Position numbers and translations under genes: made by a program
Shown: piece by piece, positions 26,367-38,155 of the stretch
How the letters are laid out: each line of letters starts with the position of its first letter
How positions within the stretch are numbered: the first letter of the stretch is position 1
The notes under the pieces: model-generated
Database searches by the model: none
The model's input: only the letters and a program-made list of their open reading frames with translations
What the model was told of the DNA's origin: nothing
Assembly (NCBI GenBank): GCA_033782935.1
Contig: JAWQEG010001537.1
Span: forward strand, 868,001 to 932,000
Direction: 5' to 3'
Origin: Petrolisthes cinctipes
Taxonomy: Eukaryota; Arthropoda; Malacostraca; Decapoda; Porcellanidae
Length of the DNA: 64,000 nt

Positions 26367-29300
26367 GAATTTGGGATATAGACGGGTACAGAAGCTGCAT
26401 ACACATATTGACTTTGGGCAGCAAAAATATCGATTTTGAGCATGTATTAGGCCTGTATTTTAAAAATACTCTAACACGGAGTATGCATGTACACATTGCT
26501 TTTGGGACCCAAAAATATCGAATATTCGGGTGTTTTGAGTTTGAATTTGAGATATAAACGGGTACAGAAGATGCATGCACATATCGACTTTGGGCACCTA
26601 AAATATCGATTTTGAGCATGTTTTGGGCCTGTATTTTGAAAATACTATAGCACGGTGTAGACATGTACAGATCGCTTCTGGGACAATAAAATATCGATTT
26701 TTTGGGTGTTTTGATCCTCAATTTGAGATTTAAACGGGTACAGAAGATGCATGCACATATCGACTTTGGGACCCAAAATATCGATTTTTAGTATGTTTTG
26801 GGCGTATAATTTGAAAATATTGTAGCACTGAGTAGGCATGTATAGATCGCTTCAGGGACCCAAAAATATCGAATTTTCGGGGGTTTTGAGCCAGAATTTG
26901 GGATATAACCGTGTACAGAGGATGCATGCACATATCGACTTTTTGCACCTAAAATATCGATTTTGAGCATGTTTTTGGTCTGTATATTGAAAACATTCTA
27001 GCAAGGAGTAGGCATGTACAGATCGCTTCTGGGACCCAAAAATACCGAATTTTCTGGTGTTTTGAACCTGAATTTGGGATATAGACGGGTTCAGAAGATG
27101 CATACACATATCGACTTTGGGCACCTAAAATATTGATTTTGAGCATGTTTTGGGCCTGTATTTTGAAAATACTCTAACTCGGAGTAGGCATGTACAGATC
27201 GCTTCTGGGACACAAAAATATCGATTTTTTGGGTGTTTTGAGCCTGAATTTGAGATATAAACGGGTACAGAAGATGCATGCACATATCGACTTTGGCACC
27301 CAAAATATCGATTTTTCGTATGTTTTGGGCGTATAATTTGAAAATATTCTAGCACTGAGTAGGCATGTACAGATCGCTTCTGGGACCCAAATAAATCGAA
27401 TTTTCGGGTGTTCTGAGCCTGAATTTGAGATATGAACGGGTACAGAAGATGCATGCACATATTGACTTTGGGCACCTAAAATATCGATTTTAAGCATGTT
27501 TTGGGCCTGTATTTTGAAAATACTCTAACATGGTGAAGACATGTACAGATTGCTTCTGGGACACAAAAATATCGATTTTTTGGTGTTTTGAGCCTGAATT
27601 TAAGATATAAACGTGTACAGAAGATGCATGCACATATCGACTTTGGCACCCAAAATATCGATTTTTAGTATGTTTTGGGCGTATAATTTGAAAATATTCT
27701 AGCACTGAGTAGGCATGTACAGATCGCATCTGGGACCCAAAAATATCGAATTTTCTGGTGTTATGAACCAGAATTAGGGATATACACTGGTACAGAAGAT
27801 GCATGCATATATTGACTTTGGGCACATAAAATATCGATTTTCAGCATGTTTTGGGCCTGTATTTTAAAAACACTCTAACACGGAGTATGCACGTACAGAT
27901 CACTTCTGGGACCCAAAAATATTGAATTTTCGGGTGTTTTGAGCCTGAATTTGAGATATAAACGGGTACAGAAGATGCATGCCCATATCGACTTTGGGCA
28001 CCTAAAATATCGATTTTGAGCATCTTTTGGGTCTGTATTTTGAAAATACTCAAACACGGTGTAGACATGTACAGATCGCTTCTGGGACACAAAAATATCG
28101 ATTTTTTGGGTGTTTTGAGCCTGAATTTGAGATATAAACGGGTACAGAAGATGCATGCACATATCGACTTTGGCACCCAAAATATCGATTTTTAGTTTCT
28201 TTTGGGCGTATAATTTGAAAATATTCTAGCACTGAGTAGGCATGTAAAGATCGCTTCTGGGACCCAAAAATATCGAATTTTCGGGGGTTTTGAGCCAGAA
28301 TTTGGGATATAACCGGGTACAGAGGATGCATGCACATATCGACTTTTTGCACTTAAAATATCGATTTTCAGCATGTTTTGGGTCTGTATCTTGAAAACAT
28401 TCTAGCAAGGAGTAGGCATGTACAGATCGCTTCTGGGACCCAAAAATATCGAATTTTCGGGGGTTTTGAACCTGAATTTGAGATATAAACGGGTACAGAA
28501 AATGTATGCACATATCGACTTTTTGCACTTAAAATATCGATTTTGAGCATGTTTTGGGCCTGTATTTTAAAAACACTCTAACACGGAGTATGCACGTACA
28601 GATCACTTCTGGGACCCAAAAATATTGAATTTTCGGGTGTTTTGAGCCTGAATTTGAGATATAAACGGGTACAGAAGATGCATGCCCATATCGACTTTGG
28701 GCACCTAAAATATCGATTTTGAGCATGTTTTGAGCCTACATTTTGAAAACATTCTAGCACTGATTATGCATCTACAGGTCGCTTTTGGGACCCAAAAATA
28801 TCGAATTTTCGGGTGTTTTGAGCCTGAATTTGAGATATAAACGTGTACAGAAAATGCATGCACATATCGACTTTTTGCACTTAAAATATCGATTTTGAGC
28901 ATGTTTTTGGTCTGTATCTTGAAAATACTCAAACATGGTGTAGACATGTTCAGATCGCTTCTGGGACCCAAAAATATCGAATTTTCGGGGGTTTTGAGCC
29001 AGAATTTGGGATATAACCGGGTACAGAGGATGCATGCACATATCGACTTTGGGCACCTAAAATATCGATTTTGAGCATGTTTTGGGTCTGTATCTTGAAA
29101 ACATTCTAGCAAGGAGTAGGCATGTACAGATCGCTTCTGGGACCCAAAGATATCGAATTTTTGGGTGCTTTGAACCTGAATCTATGATATAGACGGGTAC
29201 AGAAGATGCATAGACATATTGACTTTGGGCACCTAAAATATAGATTTTCAGCATGTTTTGGGCCTGTATTTTGAAAATACTTTAACACGGAGTAGGCATG

Positions 29301-32300
29301 TACAGATCGCTTCTGGGACCCAAAAATATCGAATTTTCTTGTGTTCTGAGCCTGAATTTGAGATATAAACGGATACAGAAGATGCATGCACATATCGACT
29401 TTGGGCACCTAAAATATCGATTTTGAGTATGTTTTGGGCCTGTATTTTGAAAATATTCTAACACGGAGTAGGCATGTACAGATCGCTTCTGGGACCCAAA
29501 AATATCGAATTTTCGGGTGTTTTGAGCCTGAATTTGAGATATAAACGGGTACAGAAGATGCATGCACATATCGACTTTGGACACCTAAAATATCGATTTA
29601 TAGCATGTTTTAAGCCTCTATTTTAAAAACATTCTAGCACTGGGTAGGCATGTTCAGATTGCTTATGGGACCCAAAAATATCGAATTTTCGGAGTTTTGA
29701 GCCTGAATTTGAGATATAAACGGGTACAGAAGATCCATGCACATATCGACTTTGGACACCTAAAATATCGGTTTTTAGCATGTTTTGAGCCTACATTTTG
29801 AAAACATTCTAGCACTGAGTATGCATCTACAGATCGCTTAACGGACCCAAAAATATGGAATTTTCGGGTGTTTTGAGCTTGAATTTGATATATAAACGGG
29901 TACAGAAGATGCATACCCATATCGACTTTTTGCACCAAAAATATCGATTTTGATCATGTTTTGGGACTGTATCTTGAAAAAATTCTAGCAAGGAGTAGGC
30001 ATGTACAGATCGCTCCTGGGACCTAAAAATATCGAATTTTCGGGAGTTTTGAGCCTGAATTTGAGATATAACCGGGTACAGAGAATGCATAAACATAGAG
30101 ACTTTGTGCACCTAAAATATCAATTTTTTAGCATGTTTTGGGCCTGTATTTTAAAAACACTCCAACACGGAGTATGCATGTACAGATCGCTTCTAGGATC
30201 CAAAAATATCGAATTTTCGGAGTTTTGAGCCTGAATTTGAGATATAAACGGGTACAGAAGATGCATGCACATATCGACTTTTTGCACTTAAAATATCGAT
30301 TTTGAGCATGTTTTGGGTCTGTATCTTGAAAACATTCTAGCAAGGAGTAGGCATGTACAGATCGCTTCTGGGACACAAAAATATCGAATTTTCTGGTGTT
30401 TTGAACCAGAATTAGGGATATACACGGGTACAGAAGATGCATACACATATTGACTTTGGGCACATAAAATATCGATTTTCAGCATGTTTTGGGTCTGTAT
30501 TTTGAAAATACTCAAACACGGTGTAGACTTGTACAGATCGCTTCTAGGACACAAAAATATCGAATTTTCGGGAGTTTTGAGCCAGAATTTGGGATATAAC
30601 CGGGTACAGAGGATGCATGCACATATCGACTTTTTGCACTTAAAATATCGATTTTGATCATGTTTTGGGTCTGTATCTTGAAAAACTTCTAGCAAGGAGT
30701 AGGCATGTACAGATCGCTTCTGGGACCCAAAAATATCGAATTTTCGGGTGTTTTGAGCCTGAATTTGAAATATAAACGGGTACAGAAGATGCATGCACAT
30801 ATCGACTTTGGACACCTAAAATATCGATTTATAGCATGTTTTAAGCCTCTATTTTAAAAACATTCTAGCACTGAGTAGGCATGTGCAGATTGCTTAAAGG
30901 ACCCAAAAATATCTAATTTTCGGAGTTTTGAGCCTGAATTTGAGATATAAACGGGTACAGAAGATCCATGCACATATCGACTTTTTGCACTTAAAATATC
31001 GATTTTGAGCATGTTTTGGGTATGTATCTTGAAAACATTCTAGCATGGAGTAGGCATGTACAGATCGCTTCTGGAACCCAAAAATATCGAATTTTCTGGT
31101 GTTTTGAACCAGAATTAGGGATATACACGGGTACAGAAGATGCATACACATATTGACTTTGGGCACTTAAAATATCGATTTTTAGCATGTTTTGGGCCTG
31201 TATTTTGAAAATACTTTAACACGGAGAATGCATGTACAGATCGCTTCTGGGACCCAAAAATTTCGAATTTTCGGATGTTTGAGCCAGAATTTGTGATATA
31301 AACGGGTACAGAAGATGCATGCACATATCGACTTTTTGCACCTAAAAATATCGATTTTGAGCATGTTTTGGGACTGTATCTTGAAAACATTATAGCAAGA
31401 AGTAGGCATGTACAGATTGCTTCTGGGACCCAAAAATATCGAATTTTCGATTGTTTTGAACCTGAATTTGGGATATAGACGGGTACAGAAGATGCATACA
31501 CATATTGACTTTGGGCACATAAAATATCGATTTTCAGCATGTTTTAGGCTTGTATTTTGAAAATACTCTGACACGGAGTATGCATGTACAGATGGCTTTT
31601 GGGACCCACAAATATCGAATATTCGGGTGTTTTCAGTCTGAATTTGAGATATAAACGGGTACAGAAGATGCATGCACATATCGACTTTAGGCACCCAATA
31701 TATCGATTTTGAGCATATTTTGGGCCTGTATTTTGAAAACATTCTAGCACTGAGTAGGCATGTACAGATCGCTTCTGGGACCCAAAAATATTGAATTTTC
31801 GGGAGTTTTGAACCTGAATTTGAGATATAACCGGGTACAGAGAATGCATACACATATTGACTTTGTCCACCTAAAATATCAATTTTTTAGCATATTTTGG
31901 GCCTGTACTTTAAAAACACTCTAACACGGAGTGTGTATGTACAGATCGCTTCTGGGACACAAAAATTTCGAATTTTCGGAGTTTTGAGCCTGAATTTGAG
32001 ATATAAACGGGTACTGAAGATGCATGCACATATCGACTTTTTGCACTTAATTAAAATATCGATTTTGAGCATGTTTTGGGTCTGTATCTTGAAAACATTC
32101 TAACAAGGAGAAGGCATGTACAGATCGCTTCTGGGACCCAAAAATATCGAATTTTCGAATGTTTTGAACCTGAATTTGGGATATAGACGGGTACAGAAGA
32201 TGCATACACATATTGACTTTGGGCACATAAAATATCGATTTTCAGCATGTTTTGGGCCTGTATTTTAAAAACACTCTAACACGGAGTATGCACGTACAGA

Positions 32301-33591
32301 TCGCTTCTGGGACCCAAAAACATTGAATTTTCGGGTGTTTTGAGCATGAATTTGAGATATAAACGGGTACAGAAGATGCATGCACATATCGACTTTGGGC
32401 ACCTAAAATATCGATTTTGAGCATGTTTTGGGCCTGTATTTTGAAAATACTCAAACACGGTGTAGACATGTACAGATCGCCTCTGGGACACAAAAATATC
32501 GATTTTTTGGGTGTTTTGAGCCTGTATTTGAGATATAAACGGGTACAGAAGATGCATGCACATAACGACTTTGGGACCCAAAATATCGATTTTTAGTATG
32601 TTTTGGGCGTATAATTTGAAAATATTCTAGCACTGAGTAGGCATGTACAGATCGCTTCTGGGACCCAAAAATATCGAATTTTCGGGGGTTTTGAGCCAGA
32701 ATTTGGGATATAACCGGGTACAGAGGATGCATGCACATATCGACTTTTTGCACCTAAAATATCGATTTTGAGCATGTTTTGGGTCTGTATCTTGAAAACA
32801 TTCTGGCAAGGAGTAAGCATGTACAGATCGCTTCTGGGACCCAAAAATACCGAATTTTCTGGTGTTTTGAACCTGAATTTGAGATTTAGACGGGTACAGA
32901 AGATGCATACACATATTGAGTTTGGGCACCTAAAATATAGATTTTCAGCATGTTTTAAGCCTGTATTTTGAAAATACTTTAACACGGAGAAGGCATGTAC
33001 AGATCGCTTCTGGGACCCCAAAAAATCGAATTTTCGGGTGTTTTGAGCCTGAATTTGAGATATAAACGGATACAGAAGATGCATGCACATATTGACTTTG
33101 GGCACCTAAAATATCGATTTTGAGCATGTTTTGGGCCTGTATCTTGAAAAAATTCTAGCAAGGAATAGGCATGTACAGATCGCTCCTGGGACCCAAAAAT
33201 ATCGAATTTTCGGATGCTTTGAACCTGAATTTGGGATATAGACGGATACAGAAGATGCTTACACATATCGACTTTGGGCACCTAAAATATCGATTTTGAG
33301 CATGTTTTGGGCCTGTATTTTGAAAATACTCAAACACGGTGTAGACATTAACAGATCGCCTCTGGGACACAAAAATATCGATATTTTGGGTGTTTTGAGC
33401 CTGAATTTGAGATATAAACGGGTACAGAAGATGCATGCACATAACGACTTTGGGACCCAAAATATCGATTTTTAGTTTGTTTTGGGCGTTTAATTTGAAA
33501 ATATTCTAGCACTGAGTAGGCATGTACAGATCGCTTCTGGGACCCAAAAATATCGAATTTTCGGTGGTTTTGAGCCAGAATTTGGGATATA
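26367..33591. repeat. 7.39-kb tandem duplication, copy 2 (one monomer shorter)
   Basis: This is the second copy of 18,981-26,380. It ends near 33,591, where gggatata is followed by accggg instead of the gacggg seen at the junction. It lacks one monomer near 31,735, so it is about 7.2 kb. The large-scale order of all monomer variants is otherwise the same as in copy 1. Private single-base changes and a private deletion argue that it is a true genomic copy rather than the same reads placed twice. Confidence 0.95.
31725..31745. other. Whole-monomer deletion point in copy 2 of the 7.39-kb duplication
   Basis: Copy 1 at about 24,326-24,520 has gcatattttgggcctg with a TTTTTAAAATAC monomer, then a gttctgagactatattttg monomer. 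In copy 2 the first runs directly into attttgaaaacattctagcactg. Exactly one 176-bp unit is missing, and the offset between copies falls from 7,387 to 7,211. The deletion follows the block duplication because only copy 2 has it, or else copy 1 gained the unit. Confidence 0.88.
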
Positions 33592-33789
33592 ACCGGGTAC
33601 AGAAGATGCATGCACATATCGACTTTTTGCACCTAAAATATCGATTTTGAGTATGTTTTGGGTCTGTATCTTGAAAACATTCTAGCAAGGAGTAGGCATG
33701 TACAGATCGCTTCTGGGACCCAAAAATATCGAATTTTCGGGTGTTTTGAGCCTGAATTTGAGATATAAACAGGTACAGAAGATGCATGC

Positions 33790-34760
33790 ACATATCGACT
33801 TTTTGCACCTAAAATATCGATTTTGAGCATGTTTTGGGACTGTATCTTGAAAACATTCTAGCAAGAAGTAGGCATGTACAGATTGTTTCTGAGACCCAAA
33901 AATATAGAATTTTCGAATGTTTTGAACCTGAATTTGGGATATAGACGGGTACAGAAGATGCATAGACATATTGACTTTGGACAGCTAAAATATCGATTTT
34001 CAGCATGTTTTAGGCTTGTGTTTTGAAAATACTCTGACACGGAGTATGCATGTACAGATGGCTTTTGGGACCCAAAAATATCGAATATTCGGGTGTTTTA
34101 AGTCTGAATTTGAGATATAAACGGGTACAGAAGATGCATGCACATATCGACTTTAGGCACTCAATATATCGATTTTGAGCATATTTTGGGCCTGTATTTT
34201 TAAAATACTCTAACACGGAGTAGACACGTACAGATCGCTTCTAGGACACAAAAATATCGAATTTTTGGGTGATTTGAGCCTGAATTTGAGATATAAACGG
34301 GTACAGAAGTTGCATTCACATATCGACTTTGGGCACCCAAAATATCGATTTTTAGCATGTTTTGGACCTATATTTTGAAAACATTCTAGCACTGAGTAGG
34401 CATGTACAGATCGCTTCTGGGACCCAAAAATATTGAATTTTCGGAAGTTTTGAGCCTGAATTTGAGATATAACCGGGTACAGAGAATGCATACACATATT
34501 AACTCTGTGCACCTATAATATCAATTTTTTAGCATGTTTTGGGCCTGTACTTTAAAAACACTCTAACACGGAGTATGCATGTACAGATCGCTTCTGGGAC
34601 CAAAAAATATAGAATTTTCGGAGTTTTGAACCTGAATTTGAGATATAAACGGGTACAGAAGATGCATGAACATATCGACTTTTTGCACTTAATTAACATA
34701 TCGATTTTGAGCATGTTTTGGGTCTGTATCTTAAAAACATTCTAGCAAGGAGTAGGCATG
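33790..34760. repeat. Diverged paralogue of part of the 7.39-kb block
   Basis: About 5.5 monomers match 23,937-24,907 at an offset of 9,853 bp (56 monomers less 3 bp). The order of variants is the same: ttttgggactgtatc, then gtatgcatgtacagatggcttttggg with cgaatattcggg, then ccaatatatcg or tcaatatatcg, then acttaatta. There are clearly more base differences than between the two 7.39-kb copies, so this relation is older. It retains the monomer that copy 2 lost near 31,735. Confidence 0.82.
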
Positions 34761-36559
34761 TACAGATCGCTTCTGGGACCCAAAAATATTGAATTTTCTG
34801 ATGTTTTGAACCAGAATTAGGGATATACACGGGTACAGAAGATGCATACACATATTGACTTTGGGCAGATAAAATATCGATTTTCAGCATGTTTTGGGCC
34901 TGTATTTTGAAAATACTCAAACACGGTGTAGACATGTACAGATCGCTTCTGGGACACAAAAATATCGATTTTTTGGGTGATTTGAGCCTGAATTTGAGAT
35001 ATAAACGGGTACAGAAGATGCATGCACATATCGACTTTGGGACCCAAAATATCGATTTTTAGTATGTTTTGGGCGTATAATTTGAAAATATTCTAACACT
35101 GAGTAGGCATGTACAGATCGCTTCTGGGACCCAAAAATACCGAATTTTCTGGTGTTTTGAACCTGAATTTGAGATATAGACGGGTTCAGAAGATGCATAC
35201 ACATATTGACTTTGGGTACCTAAAATATAGATTTTCAGCATGTTTTAAGCCTGTATTTTGAAAATACTTTAACACGGAGAAGGCACGTACAAATCGCTTC
35301 TGGGACCCCAAAAAATCGAATTTTCGGGTGTTTTGAGCCTGAATTTGAGATATAAACGGATACAGAAGATGCATGCACATATTGACTTTGAGCACCTAAA
35401 ATATCGATTTTGAGCATGTTTTGGGCCTGTATTTTGAAAATACTGTACCACGTAGTAGGCATGTTCAGAACGCTTCTGGGACACAAAAATATTGATTTTT
35501 TTAGTGTTTTGAGCCTGAATTTGAGATATAAACGGGTACAGAAGATGCATGCACATATCGACTTTGGACACCTAACATATCGATTTTTAGTATGTTTTGG
35601 GCCTGTATTTTAAAAATACTCTAACACGGAGTAGACATGTACAGATCGCTTTTGGGACCCAAAAATATCGAATTTTCGGGTGTTTTGAGGCTGAATTTGA
35701 GATATAAACGGGTACAGAAGATGCATGCATACATCGACTTTGGGCACCTAAAATATCGATTTTCAGCATGTTTTGGGCCTGTATTTTAAAAACACTCTAA
35801 CACGGAGTATGCACGTACAGATCGCTTCTGGGACCCAAAAACATTGAATTTTCGGGTGTTTTGAGCATGAATTTGAGATATAAATGGGTACAGAAGATGC
35901 ATGCACATATCGACTTTGGGCACCTAAAATATCGATTTTGAGCATCTTTTGGGCCTGTATTTTGAAAATACTCAAACACGGTGTAGACATACAGATCGCT
36001 TCTGGGACACAAAAATATCGATTTTTTGGGTGTTTTGAGAATGAGTTTGAGATATAAACGGGTACAGAAGATGCATGCACATATCGACTTTGGGACCCAA
36101 AATATCGATTTTTAGTATGTTTTGGGCGTATAATTTGAAAATATTCTAGCACTGAGTAGGCATGTACAGATCGCTTCTGGGACCCAAAAATATCGAATTT
36201 TCGGGGGTTTTGAGCCTAAATTTGGGATATAACCGGGTACAGACGATGCATGCAAATATCGACTTTTTGCACCTAAAATATCGATTTTGAGCATGTTTTA
36301 GGTCTGTATCTTGAAAACATTCTAGCAAGGAGTAGGAATGTACAGATCGCTTCTGGGACCCAAAAATACCGAATTTTCTGGTGTTTTGAACATGAATTTG
36401 AGATATAGACGGGTTCAGAAGATGCATACACATATTGACTTTTGGCACCTAAAATATAGATTTTCAGCATGTTTTAAGCCTGTATTTTGAAAATACTTTA
36501 ACACGGAGAAGGCATGTACAGATCGCTTCTGGGACCCAAAAATATCGAATTTTCGGGTG
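34624..36559. repeat. 11-monomer (1,936-bp) tandem duplication, copy 1
   Basis: Copy 1 and the following copy match at an offset of exactly 1,936 bp (11 x 176) from gttttgaacctgaatttg and the 4-bp-insertion monomer onward. Other shared markers are gggtgatttgagcc, aaaaaatcgaattttcggg, accacgtagtaggcatgttcagaacgc and gtagacatacag (a 2-bp deletion). Copy 1 holds the full set of monomers. Confidence 0.9.
35983..35996. other. 2-bp deletion variant gtagacatacag (marker 2)
   Basis: The usual gtagacatgtacag lacks gt. The same change occurs at 37,742 and 41,609, each followed by gttttgagaatgagtttgag instead of gagcctgaatttgag. The three sites tie together 34.6-36.6 kb, 36.6-38.2 kb and 41.4-42.1 kb as descendants of one segment. 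Confidence 0.88.
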
Positions 36560-38155
36560 TTTTGAACCTGAATTTGAGATATAAACGGGTACAGAAGATG
36601 CATGAACATATCGTCTTTTTGCACTTAATTAACATATCGATTTTGAGCATGTTTTGGGTCTGTATCTTAAAAACATTCTAGCAAGGAGTAGGCATGTACA
36701 GATCGCTTCTGGGACCCAAAAATATTGAATTTTCTGATGTTTTGAACCAGAATTAGGGATATACACGGGTACAGAAGATGCATACACATATTGACTTTGG
36801 GCAGATAAAATATCGATTTTCAGCATGTTTTGGGCCTGTATTTTGAAAATACTCAAACACGGTGTAGACATGTACAGATCGCTTCTGGGACACAAAAATA
36901 TCGATTTTTTGGGTGATTTGAGCCTGAATTTGAGATATAAACGGGTACAGAAGATGCATGCACATATCGACTTTGGGACCCAAAATATCGATTTTTAGTA
37001 TGTTTTGGGCGTATAATTTGAAAATATTCTAACACTGAGTAGGCATGTACAGATAGCTTCTGGGACCCAAAAAATCGAATTTTCGGGTGTTTTGAGCCTG
37101 AATTTGAGATATAAACGGATACAGAAGATGCATGCACATATTGACTTTGAGCACCTAAAATATCGATTTTGAGCATGTTTTGGGCCTGTATTTTGAAAAT
37201 ACTGTACCACGTAGTAGGCATGTTCAGAACGCTTCTGGGACACAAAAATATTGATTTTTTTAGTGTTTTGAGCCTGAATTTGAGATATAAACGGGTACAG
37301 AAGATGCATGCACATATCGACTTTGGACACCTAACATATCGATTTTTAGTATGTTTTGGGCCTGTATTTTAAAAATACTCTAACACGGAGTAGACATGTA
37401 CAGATCGCTTTTGGGACCCAAAAATATCGAATTTTCGGGTGTTTTGAGGCTGAATTTGAGATATAAACGGGTACAGAAGATGCATGCATACATCGACTTT
37501 GGGCACCTAAAATATCGATTTTCAGCATGTTTTGGGCCTGTATTTTAAAAACACTCTAACACGGAGTATGCACGTACAGATCGCTTCTGGGACCCAAAAA
37601 CATTGAATTTTCGGGTGTTTTGAGCATGAATTTGAGATATAAATGGGTACAGAAGATGCATGCACATATCGACTTTGGGCACCTAAAATATCGATTTTGA
37701 GCATCTTTTGGGCCTGTATTTTGAAAATACTCAAACACGGTGTAGACATACAGATCGCTTCTGGGACACAAAAATATCGATTTTTTGGGTGTTTTGAGAA
37801 TGAGTTTGAGATATAAACGGGTACAGAAGATGCATGCACATATCGACTTTGGGACCCAAAATATCGATTTTTAGTATGTTTTGGGCGTATAATTTGAAAA
37901 TATTCTAGCACTGAGTAGGCATGTACAGATCGCTTCTGGGACCCAAAAATATCGAATTTTCGGGGGTTTTGAGCCTAAATTTGGGATATAACCGGGTACA
38001 GACGATGCATGCAAATATCGACTTTTTGCACCTAAAATATCGATTTTGAGCATGTTTTAGGTCTGTATCTTGAAAACATTCTAGCAAGGAGAAGGCATGT
38101 ACAGATCGCTTCTGGGACCCAAAAATATCGAATTTTCGGGTGTTTTGAACCTGAA
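36560..38155. repeat. 11-monomer tandem duplication, copy 2 (two monomers lost)
   Basis: Offset from copy 1 is 1,936 bp at first, then 1,759, then 1,583 bp. Each step is one monomer. The losses lie near 37,065 (the accgaattttctgg monomer of 35,128-35,300 is absent) and near 38,095 (the monomer of about 36,331-36,508 is absent). In copy 2 the remaining part overlaps the left end of the 22/23-monomer duplication. Confidence 0.87.

Larger units (their letters stand above)
18981..26380. repeat. 7.39-kb (about 42-monomer) tandem duplication, copy 1
   Basis: This copy and the next are collinear at an offset of 7,386-7,387 bp for most of their length and 7,211 bp near the right end. 42 monomers would be 7,392 bp. 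Scattered single-base differences exist, such as ggtaccc near 20,787 against ggcaccc near 28,173, and a 1-bp indel near 22,375. The junction between copies falls within 26,367-26,380, in the shared string gaatttgggatata: upstream it reads as the right end of the block and downstream as the left end (gacgggtacagaagctgc). This is the signature of unequal exchange in the 176-bp register. Confidence 0.95.

Noticed and set aside
31182..31853. Long minus-strand open frame of 223 codons, and similar ones at 7,479-8,132, 58,169-58,789 and 18,733-19,335
   Set aside because: They are made wholly of satellite units. The frame shifts by two bases each monomer, and length depends on chance loss of stops by small indels. 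The same peptide fragments recur in every unit in all frames, and there is no start context, codon-position bias or match to a protein family that I recognise.
18981..33591. Possibility that the 7.39-kb duplication is an assembly artefact
   Set aside because: The second copy has a private one-monomer deletion, a 1-bp indel and scattered private substitutions, and its junction lies exactly in register. A simple artefact would give an exact copy. Raw long reads would still be needed for certainty.
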